Part shown: in pieces, positions 1-5,706 of the stretch
Layout of the letters: each line of letters opens with the position of its first letter
Numbering within the stretch: position 1 is the first letter of the stretch
Assembly (NCBI GenBank): GCA_003447545.1
Contig: DLYX01000275.1
Span: 1 to 5,706, forward strand
Reading direction: 5' to 3'
DNA from: Deltaproteobacteria bacterium
GTDB taxonomy: Bacteria; Desulfobacterota; Binatia; UBA12015
Length of the DNA: 5,706 nucleotides
Notes under the pieces: generated by a model
The model's database searches: none
The model's input: the letters and a program-made list of their open reading frames with translations, nothing else
Told to the model about the DNA's origin: nothing
Position numbers and translations under genes: made by a program

Positions 1-75
1 GTGGACGTGGACCTGGCGACGATCTTCAACGCGCCCGTTCTTGTCGATCAGGCAGCACGAGTCGCGGAGACACGG
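1..75 (+). other. C-terminal tail of the preceding module's carrier (PCP/T) domain
   Basis: The first ~25 residues in frame 1 match the last part of a peptidyl carrier domain: a D-L-x-x-I-F-x-A-P stretch followed by a helix ending LVDQAARVAE. The same region of PCP1 in this window reads DLPLRLIFESP, then LRDLAAAVEDQL (about 3150-3221), which supports the assignment by internal comparison. The phosphopantetheine Ser would lie just upstream of the window. A carrier domain placed directly before C1 shows that at least one module precedes this one and that no epimerisation domain sits between them. Confidence 0.8.
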
Positions 76-786
76 AAAATGCCCAAACGGGCTATTGTTC
101 GCGCCGATCGAAGCGGGCGGCTACAGCTTTCGTCGGGGCAGGAACGCGTCTGGTTCCTCGACCAACTCGATCCGGGGGACGCTTCCTACAATGTGCCGGT
201 GGCGATTCGGATCGAGGGCCTCCTCGATCGGGGCGCGTTGGAGGAGGCACTGCTACAGGTTCTCCGTCGGCACGAAGTTCTGCGGACGACGGTTGCCTCG
301 GATGAGGGCGTGGCGCGCCCGGTGGTTCATGAAGTCACGGAGGTTTCTGTCCCGGAAGAGGACCTGATGGCGGCGACGGGCGTGGAGTCCGCCTTGGTGA
401 AACGATTGGCAGAGGAAGCGGCAATGCCGTTTGATCTTGCCTCGGATTTTCCCATTCGTGCACGCCTGCTTCGCGTTGATAAGGATTCGGTCGTCGTTTG
501 CCTGACCCTTTCACATGTGGCGGCGGACGGTTGGTCGATGGGAATTCTTGTGCGCGACCTTCTCGCCTTCTATCACGGTGCCGTGGAGGGCGCCCCGCAG
601 ACCTTCCGGCGCTCTCGTGCCAGTACCTCGACTACGCGCAGTGGCAGCGAGAACAGGAATTGCAGGGCCATCTGGGGGATGACCTCGCCTACTGGCGGGA
701 TCGTCTCGACGCTTCTCCCGTCGAGGAACTTCTGCATACCGATCAGCCGCGTCCGGCGGTTCCTTCACGCCGAGGTGGCCGGGTAA
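1..786 (+). CDS. NRPS, 5' fragment: carrier-domain tail plus N-terminal half of C1, ended by a frameshift
   Basis: This is the frame-1 part of a multimodular non-ribosomal peptide synthetase, continued from upstream of the window. The GTG at base 1 is not a credible start, because the first ~25 residues match the last helices of a carrier domain (DLATIFNAP...LVDQAARVAE). Residues 43-53 then form the opening motif of a condensation domain (LSSGQERVWFL), residues 90-98 the RHEVLRTTV motif, and residues 171-177 the active-site motif SHVAADG. Meaningful coding ends near residue 199 (base ~597). The tail to the TAA at 784-786 is rich in Arg, Ser and Thr and has no C-domain character, while the proper continuation lies in frame 3. 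As printed, the product would lack the second half of the condensation domain and everything after it. The NRPS identity is certain. Whether the break is biological or a sequence error is unknown. Confidence 0.9.
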   Translation: MDVDLATIFNAPVLVDQAARVAETRKMPKRAIVRADRSGRLQLSSGQERVWFLDQLDPGDASYNVPVAIRIEGLLDRGALEEALLQVLRRHEVLRTTVASDEGVARPVVHEVTEVSVPEEDLMAATGVESALVKRLAEEAAMPFDLASDFPIRARLLRVDKDSVVVCLTLSHVAADGWSMGILVRDLLAFYHGAVEGAPQTFRRSRASTSTTRSGSENRNCRAIWGMTSPTGGIVSTLLPSRNFCIPISRVRRFLHAEVAG

Positions 787-1425
787 CCTTTTCCCTCTCC
801 CATACGACCTGGCAGCGGTTACATGCGATTGCCCGGGATCAGGAGGCGACGCCGTTTATGGTCCTGATGGCCGGTTGGTTTGCGCTGCTTTCGCGAACGT
901 CGTCAGCCAGCGATATCTCGGTCGGGACTCCGGTGGCCAATCGCTCTCGAGCCGAGGTGCAGGATCTGGTTGGCTACTTCGCCAATACGATCGTTTTACG
1001 CGCAGACCTCAAGGGGCACCCGCGGTTCGTTGATCTGATCGGGCAAGTACGCACGTTGGCCGTTGGCGCGTTTGCGCATCAGGAACTCCCATTCGAGTCT
1101 CTGGTCGAGAGTCTGGACCCCGATCGAGATACCGGCAGGCATCCTCTCTTTCAGCATCTTTTTGTTTTCCAGAATGCCCCGATGCCAGCGCTCGAGGTGC
1201 CCGGTCTGAAGATCAGGCCAATGGTACAGAAGCCGGAGACGGCCAAGTTCGATCTGACCTTGAACCTCGAGGAGTCCGAGGGGCGCTTTGATGGAATTTT
1301 GGAGTACGCCACCGATCTCTTTGATGAGGTGACCGCAAACCGGTTGGCCGAACACTATGTGCGTTTGATGACAGCGCTTGCGGCGGATCCGCACCAGCCG
1401 TTTGCAGATGTCTCCTTGCTTGCCC
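121..1425 (+). other. Condensation domain C1, interrupted by a -1 frame break at about 593-606
   Basis: This domain catalyses peptide-bond formation between the intermediate on the upstream carrier domain and the aminoacyl group on PCP1. Visible motifs are LSSGQERVWFL (127-159), RHEVLRTTV (268-294), SHVAADG (511-531), YLDYAQWQRE (from 624), VGYFANT (969-989), HQELPFESLV (1077-1106) and RDTGRHPLFQ (1125-1154). In the HHxxxDG motif the first His is Ser, while the catalytic second His (514-516) and the Asp (526-528) are kept. The first three motifs are in frame 1 and the rest in frame 3, so the domain is whole only if one base is restored. It directly follows a carrier domain with no E domain, so an LCL-type acceptor/donor preference is the likely reading. 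That is an inference from context, not from a phylogeny. Confidence 0.9.
589..608 (+). other. Frameshift site (one base missing) within C1
   Basis: Up to about 597 the family-like protein is in frame 1 (YHGAVEGAP); from about 600 it is in frame 3 (DLPALSCQYLDYAQW). Adding one C to the C run at 593-596 gives a seamless V-E-G-A-P-A-D-L-P-A-L-S junction, typical of the linker before the C4 motif. A deletion elsewhere between about 593 and 606 would also work, so the exact base is not fixed. I see no X-XXY-YYZ slippery heptamer, so programmed -1 frameshifting is unlikely. Confidence 0.85.
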
Positions 1426-4400
1426 CGCAAGAGGAAGCGCGATTGCGAGATTGTACCGACCGTGACCTGCCACCGGCGGAAGGTATTTCTCTGGTGCCCC
1501 GCCGGATCGAGGAGATCTTCCGGACGTGCCCCGATGCGCCAGCCGTCGTGTCGGATGCCGAAACTCTGACCTACGCCGAATTGGACCGAAGATCGGCGGC
1601 GTTTGCCAGTGCCCTGTGCGGGCCCCTGGGCTTGGCGAGAGAAACTCCCGTCGGCTTGTTTCTGGAGCGCTCGGTCGATTTGGTGGTGGCGATTGTCGGC
1701 ACGCTTCGCGCGGGATGTGCTTATGTGCCCCTCGAGCCTGAGTGGCCGGACCTGCGTGTCGCGGCAGTCGCCAAGTCCGCGGAACCGCCTGTCGTGGTGA
1801 CGACGGGCACCTTGGAGGAGCGTGCGCCGAGTGCGCCCGGTCGCCGGGTGCTCCGTTTTGAAGACATTCTCTTGATGGCGCATCCCGCACCATTGCCGGA
1901 AATCGAGCCGGAGAATCTGGCCTATATTCTCTTTACTTCAGGGTCGACGGGGCGCCCCAAGGGAGTGGGCGTGCCGCACGAGGGCCTCGCAAACCGACTT
2001 GCCTGGATGCAGAATGCCTATCAGCTCGAGAAAGGCGAGGGTGTTCTGCAGAAGACGCCCTTCGGGTTTGATGTATCCGTCTGGGAGTTTCTCTGGCCTC
2101 TTTGTGTCGGCGCGCGTCTCGTAGTCGCGGCCCCCGGTGCGCATCGGGATGCTGTCGAACTGGGTCGCCTGATTCAGGAACACGAGGTCACAACCGCACA
2201 CTTTGTTCCCTCGATGCTGGATGAGTTCGTGGCCTCCGGGGCGCTGCCTGCTTGCCAAAGTTTGCGTCGGGTCGTGGCCAGCGGTGAAGCTTTGCGAAAG
2301 GACCTCGTCGATCGCTTCTATGCCTCGGGGACGAGCGCCTGGCTGGAGAATCTCTACGGGCCCACCGAGGCAAGCATCGATGTGACAGCGTGGCCATGTC
2401 GAGCCGGTGAGGAAGAAGATCCGCCCATCGGGCATGCGATTGAAGGGGTCGAGGTGTTTGTCCTCGATCCGATGGGCGTGCCGGTGCCGATTGGAGTTCC
2501 CGGCGAGTTGTATCTCGGTGGTATCCAGTTGGCTCGCGGCTATCTGGGAGAACCAGGACGTACGGCCGCGAGCTTCGTACCGCACCCCTGGCGACCTGGC
2601 GCACGCCTCTATCGCACGGGGGACCGTGTTCGCTGGTCGGCTGATGGCGCGCTGCACTTCATGGGACGGCTGGATGATCAGGTCAAATTGCGGGGCAACC
2701 GAATTGAACTTGGCGAGATCGAGAGCGTTCTTCTGGCCGAAAGTGACGTTCGCGAGACATGCGTTCTGGTGCGCGAAGATCTTCCGGGAGGTCCTGGATT
2801 GGTCGCGTATGTGGTCGGACAAGCTGAGGCTGCCGCACTGCGTGAGGCAGTGGCCGTAAGACTCCCGGCAGCGATGGTGCCTGCATATTTTGTGTTTCTG
2901 GATCGTCTGCCTTTGTCATCCAATGGCAAACTGAACCGGCGTGTTCTGCCGGCACCCGACAGAGATGCCCCGGGAGCGGCGCTTGTCGAACTGGTTTCGC
3001 AGACCGAGCAGGACCTCGCGGAGGTCTGGGCCAGCGTCCTCGAGGTCGCACCCGAGTCGATCGGTCGGGAGGATGATTTCTTCGCGCGAGGAGGACATTC
3101 CCTGCTCGCCACGCGAGTTCTCGCGGGGATTCGCCGCAGGTACGGTTGCGATCTGCCCTTGCGGTTGATTTTTGAGTCCCCACGTTTGCGTGATCTCGCC
3201 GCAGCGGTCGAGGACCAACTTCGCAGGGGATCCGAGGGGGAGGTTTCGCTAGAGCAGATTCCTCCTGCGGACCGCGCAGGGGCCTTGTTGCCCTCGGATG
3301 GCCAGGAGCGGCTCTGGTTTCTGGACCAGTTGCGACCGGGTAGCACCGCGTATCATGTGCCGATTGTCCTTCATTTGACCGGCGCGCTCGACGTGGCCGC
3401 CTTGCAGGTCGCATGGGATACCGTTCTCGAGCGCCACGAGGTTCTCCGGACCCGAATTGTCGAAGACGCAGGCCGTCCGTTGGTGGAAGTCGATGGGGCT
3501 GGCGATCCGCTGCGGGTTTTCGATCTCTCGGATCTGGCTGATGAACTCAGGAAATCACGTTGCGAGGCGCTCGTTCGCGAGGAGACCCAACAGCCTTTCG
3601 ATTTGGCGACCGGCCCGCTGGTGCGCGCCATGCTGTTCCGTCTTGGGGACGGGGAGTGGGTCGCCTGTTGGACATTTCATCATATTGTTTCGGACGCCGC
3701 CTCCGTGGGTTTGTTCCTGCAGGAGATCGGGCAGCACTATTCGACCTTGATCGACGCGCAAGTTCCCGCAGCGGAGCCCTTGCCGGTGCAGTTTGTGGAT
3801 TACGCGCAATGGCAACGTGGGCGGATGGCGCATGGCGGTTTCGAGGAGCAGCGGGCGTATTGGTCCGCGCAGCTCGAGGAGCTGACGACGCTGAATCTCC
3901 CGGCCGATCGTGTGCGTCCGGGCCTTCCCGACCATGCAGGCGATCGGATCCATTTCGAGCTACCCGCAGACCTTGTATCCGATGTGGCTGATCTCGCGCA
4001 GAGCGAATCCGCTACGCCGTTCATGGTTCTGCTGGCCGGGTTCAACGCCTTGTTAGCCAGGTATTGCGATGCGACGGACATTACGGTGGGTAGTCCGATC
4101 GCGAATCGGGCGCATCCCGACGTTCAGGATCTGATCGGGTTTTTTGCCAATACTCTGGTGCTGCGGACACAATTGGATGGAAACCCGGAATTTCGTCAGA
4201 TGGTGCAGCGGTCTCGCAAGACAGCGCTTGCGGCTTTTGCGCATCAGGAATTTCCGTTTGAACTTTTGGTTGAAGAGCTGTCGCCGGAGAGAGATACGAC
4301 CCAGCATCCGCTCTTTCAGGTCGCCTTTGCCTACCAGAACGGTCCTCTCGATACCTTCGGGCTTCCCGGATTGCAGGCGAACCCGGTCGGTCTGCCCGCG

Positions 4401-5706
4401 CAGCAGGTGAAATTCGATCTGACGATGTCCCTTCACGAAAGAAAAGGCGTGGTGGAGGGGACCTTCGAATTTGCAACGGACCGTTTCGATCGCGCGACGG
4501 CCGAGCAGATGGTTTCGGCTTATATTCGACTGATGAAGTCGGCGGTTGCCCGGCCGCAGCAGCGGCTCGGTGAGATCTCGCTTCTTGATGCGGAGGAGGC
4601 GACGCGCCTATGCGATGATCTGAATGCAACCGACCAGGACTTCGGTCCCTGGGTCAGTGTTCCCGAGCGGGTGCAGGCCCAGGCAGAGGGTCAACCCGGA
4701 GCCCTCGCTGTTCGGGACGGTGAGGTATCCGAAACATATGCAGAACTCGATCTGCATGCCCGCCGGATTGCCACTGTTCTGCAGCAAGCGGGCGGGGCTG
4801 TTGGCGACGTGGTTGCGGTGCGCATCGAGCGTTCGGTGGCTTACGTGAATGCCCTGCTCGGGGTTCTCTATGCCGGGATGGTCTATTTGCCGATCTCCCC
4901 CGAGGAGCCCGCAGCCCGGACCCGGGCGATTCTGGACGACGCAGGCGCGCATATCGTGCTCCTCGGCGGCCAACCGGATGCGACAGATCTTGCGGACTAT
5001 ACCTGCCTTCAGGTGGATGCAGTCGTGGACGAAGCGACGCCGGTTGCAGAATTTTCTCATAAGGGTGCCCGCGGAGACGCGCTTGCTTATACCGTCTACA
5101 CTTCGGGATCGACCGGGCAGCCCAAGGGCGTGCAGGTGCCGCATCAAGGGTTGACCAATCTGGCGCTATGGCATCAGGCCACGTATCGTCTGTCGCCAGG
5201 CGATCGCAGCAGTCTGGTGGCCCATGTGGGCTTTGATGCCTCGGTTTGGGAGGTATGGCCGACGTTGATTTCCGGGGGGTCTTTGCATGTCGCGCCCGAG
5301 GAGGCGCGCCTCGATCCGCCGGCTCTGCTGGACTGGTTGGCCCGGGCAGAGATTCATTTGAGTTTTCTGCCGACCACGCTTGCGGAAGCGGTCCTGCGGG
5401 ATCCGCAACCGCTGCCGACCAGCCTTCGGGCGCTGTTGACCGGTGGTGACCGGCTGGGCAGTCGGGCAGGCCCCGACCCCGTTTGCGAGGTGGTCAATCA
5501 TTATGGACCCACCGAGGCCAGCGTCGTGGCGACCAGTGGCACTGTGGTGTGGACCGAGCCCGGCCCGCCCTCGATCGGGCGACCGATTGCGAACACGCAG
5601 GTCCGGATCCTGGATCGATTCGGAGCATTATGTCCCGTGGGTGTTCCCGGCGAGATCCATCTTGGCGGGCGCGGTCTGGCGCGAGGCTATACCGGTCCTG
5701 CACGTT
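600..5706 (+). CDS. NRPS, main fragment in frame 3: C1 (second half)-A1-PCP1-C2-A2 (partial)
   Basis: This is the continuation of the same NRPS gene, read in frame 3 and open through base 5705 with no stop. Frame 3 is open from 306, but resemblance to the family begins at about 600, where the C-domain sequence resumes (LPALSCQYLDYAQWQRE). Domains in order are the rest of C1, a full adenylation domain with a serine-type code, a carrier domain with the phosphopantetheine Ser at 3099-3101, a full condensation domain, and an adenylation domain cut at the window edge. There is no plausible independent start. The first in-frame ATG (858) sits in the middle of C1 with no gene boundary near it, so this is not a separate gene. 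Joined to the 5' fragment by one restored base, it gives about 1,900 continuous residues, itself only part of a larger cytoplasmic megasynthase. The 3' end lies beyond the window. Confidence 0.93.
1440..2957 (+). other. Adenylation domain A1, serine-type specificity code
   Basis: This domain activates an amino acid as the aminoacyl-AMP and loads it on PCP1. All expected core motifs are present: LTYAEL (1566-1583), LRAGCAYVPL (1704-1733), FTSGSTGRPKG (1932-1964), FDVSVWEF (2067-2090), NLYGPTE (2349-2369), GELYLGG with LARGY (about 2505-2546), YRTGD (2610-2624), a GRLDDQVKLRG...IELGEIE stretch (about 2664-2725) and NGKLNR with its catalytic Lys at 2928-2930. The specificity positions (GrsA numbering) read D235 (2070), V236 (2073), W239 (2082), H278 (2199), V299 (2274), S301 (2280), L322 (2352), I330 (2376), D331 (2379) and K517. 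This is DVWHVSLIDK, one conservative change from the serine code DVWHLSLIDK as I recall it. No methyltransferase or oxidase insertion is seen between motifs. The domain looks fully active, and serine is a strong prediction. Confidence 0.92.
3000..3221 (+). other. Peptidyl carrier (thiolation) domain PCP1
   Basis: This domain carries the A1-activated residue and the growing chain on a 4'-phosphopantetheine arm. The core motif DDFFARGGHSLLATRV spans 3072-3119, with the modified Ser at 3099-3101. The N-terminal helix is TEQDLAEVWASVL, and the C-terminal part carries LPLRLIFESP followed by LRDLAAAVEDQL. The length (~74 residues) is normal. A ~20-residue linker then leads straight into C2, so this module has no epimerisation domain and should pass on an L-configured residue unless an enzyme in trans acts. 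The Ser-containing motif is canonical, and a phosphopantetheinyl transferase encoded elsewhere would be needed to activate it. Confidence 0.95.
3285..4590 (+). other. Condensation domain C2, complete, with an unusual HHxxxDA active-site motif
   Basis: This domain transfers the chain from PCP1 to the residue loaded by A2. Motifs in order: LPSDGQERLWFLDQL (3288-3332), a RHEVLRT motif (about 3432-3452), HHIVSDA (3678-3698), FVDYAQWQR (3792-3818), IGFFANTLVLR (4134-4166), HQEFPFELLVEEL (4242-4280) and RDTTQHPLFQ (4290-4319). The catalytic second His is at 3681-3683 and the Asp at 3693-3695. The usual Gly after the Asp is Ala (3696-3698), and the following W-S is A-S. Length and other motifs are ordinary for an LCL-type domain, and the PCP-C junction without an E domain agrees with that. 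The domain reads uninterrupted in frame 3. Loss of the Gly is the only reason to question normal activity. Confidence 0.93.
4617..5706 (+). other. Adenylation domain A2, truncated by the window edge; specificity uncertain, hydrophobic or Leu-like
   Basis: This is the N-terminal ~360 residues of a second adenylation domain. Visible motifs are ETYAEL (4731-4748), YTSGSTGQPKG (5097-5129), FDASVWEVWP (5232-5261), NHYGPTEASV (5496-5525) and GEIHLGG...LARGY (about 5652-5690). The window ends just after this A6 motif, so A7 (YRTGD), A8 and the A10 Lys are not seen. The specificity positions read D235 (5235), A236 (5238), W239 (5247), S278 (5361), L299 (5436), G301 (5442), H322 (5499), V330 (5523) and V331 (5526). 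The nearest code I recall is the leucine type DAWFLGNVVK, differing at 278 and 322, so leucine or another hydrophobic residue is only a weak guess. The A2 core motif is off consensus (VYLPISPEEP rather than AYLPLDP...P). Domain identity is certain; substrate is not. Confidence 0.9.

Noticed and set aside
1..3. GTG at the first base as the gene's start codon
   Set aside because: The residues right after it are the tail of a carrier domain that needs the rest of its fold upstream, and no ribosome binding site can be judged. The gene continues upstream of the window.
589..608. Programmed -1 ribosomal frameshifting joining the two frames
   Set aside because: No slippery heptamer of the X-XXY-YYZ kind is present, I saw no obvious stimulatory element, and such recoding inside a C domain is not known to me in NRPS genes. 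A missing base is simpler.
607..786. Frame-1 C-terminal tail as a genuine alternative protein end
   Set aside because: It is Arg/Ser/Thr-rich with no C-domain motif, while frame 3 over the same bases carries YLDYAQWQRE and later C motifs. It is out-of-frame reading after the lost base.
996..2822. Two long minus-strand open frames (996-1883 and 1938-2822, ~295 codons each)
   Set aside because: They lie antisense to well-defined C1/A1 coding sequence. Their translations are rich in Arg, His, Gln and Pro with no recognisable domain, as expected for the shadow of GC-rich coding DNA.
3000..3290. A possible epimerisation or docking domain between PCP1 and C2
   Set aside because: Only a ~20-residue linker separates the carrier domain from the C2 opening motif, far too short for either a ~450-residue E domain or a break between proteins.
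2678..5703. Many other open frames of 60-240 codons on both strands
   Set aside because: All overlap confidently assigned NRPS domains in frame 3 and show low-complexity Arg/Ser/Pro-rich translations without family motifs.
858..5706. A separate downstream gene starting at the first in-frame ATG (858) after the frame break
   Set aside because: The ATG falls in the middle of C1 (PFMVLMAGWFALL), with no intergenic space or domain boundary. The C1 halves on both sides clearly belong to one domain.
1..5706. tRNA, rRNA, CRISPR arrays, insertion sequences, promoters or terminators
   Set aside because: The whole window is continuous NRPS coding sequence; no repeat array, terminal inverted repeats or intergenic gap was seen.

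Overview
The window lies wholly inside one large non-ribosomal peptide synthetase (NRPS) gene on the + strand. Neither end of the gene is present. By eye the DNA is moderately GC-rich (around 60%, not counted), there is no intergenic space, and the modules follow the bacterial type-I layout. This fits a secondary-metabolite cluster in a GC-rich bacterium. Nothing in the window fixes the taxon.

Layout, left to right: the last ~25 residues of a carrier (PCP/T) domain from a preceding module (1-75); a first condensation domain, C1 (about 121-1425); a complete adenylation domain, A1 (about 1440-2957); a complete carrier domain, PCP1 (about 3000-3221); a second condensation domain, C2 (about 3285-4590); and a second adenylation domain, A2 (about 4617 to the window end, cut just after core motif A6). 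The order is T|C-A-T|C-A. No epimerisation, methylation, ketoreductase or thioesterase domain is visible. In assembly-line terms, C1 joins the upstream intermediate to the residue loaded by A1 on PCP1, and C2 passes that product to the residue loaded by A2.

The main anomaly is a reading-frame break inside C1. The protein reads in frame 1 up to about base 597 and then continues without loss in frame 3 from about base 600 to the window end. A frame-3 reading is open from 306 to 5705. Restoring a single base, most simply one C in the C run at 593-596, makes C1 continuous. As printed, frame 1 runs into a TAA at 784-786 and would give only a truncated condensation domain. This is either a sequencing/assembly error or a real inactivating mutation. 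The clean coding quality of the other ~5 kb favours an error or a very recent event.

Specificity can be read from the sequence. The ten-residue A-domain code of A1 is D-V-W-H-V-S-L-I-D-K, a serine-type code. A2 gives D-A-W-S-L-G-H-V-V (tenth position outside the window), which I cannot assign firmly; it looks hydrophobic and closest to leucine-type codes. Both condensation domains deviate from the HHxxxDG consensus, at different positions (SHVAADG in C1, HHIVSDA in C2), but both keep the second, catalytic His and the Asp. I see no evidence for a wholly new system. This is a recognisable NRPS fragment with a frame break and a few unusual active-site and specificity residues.
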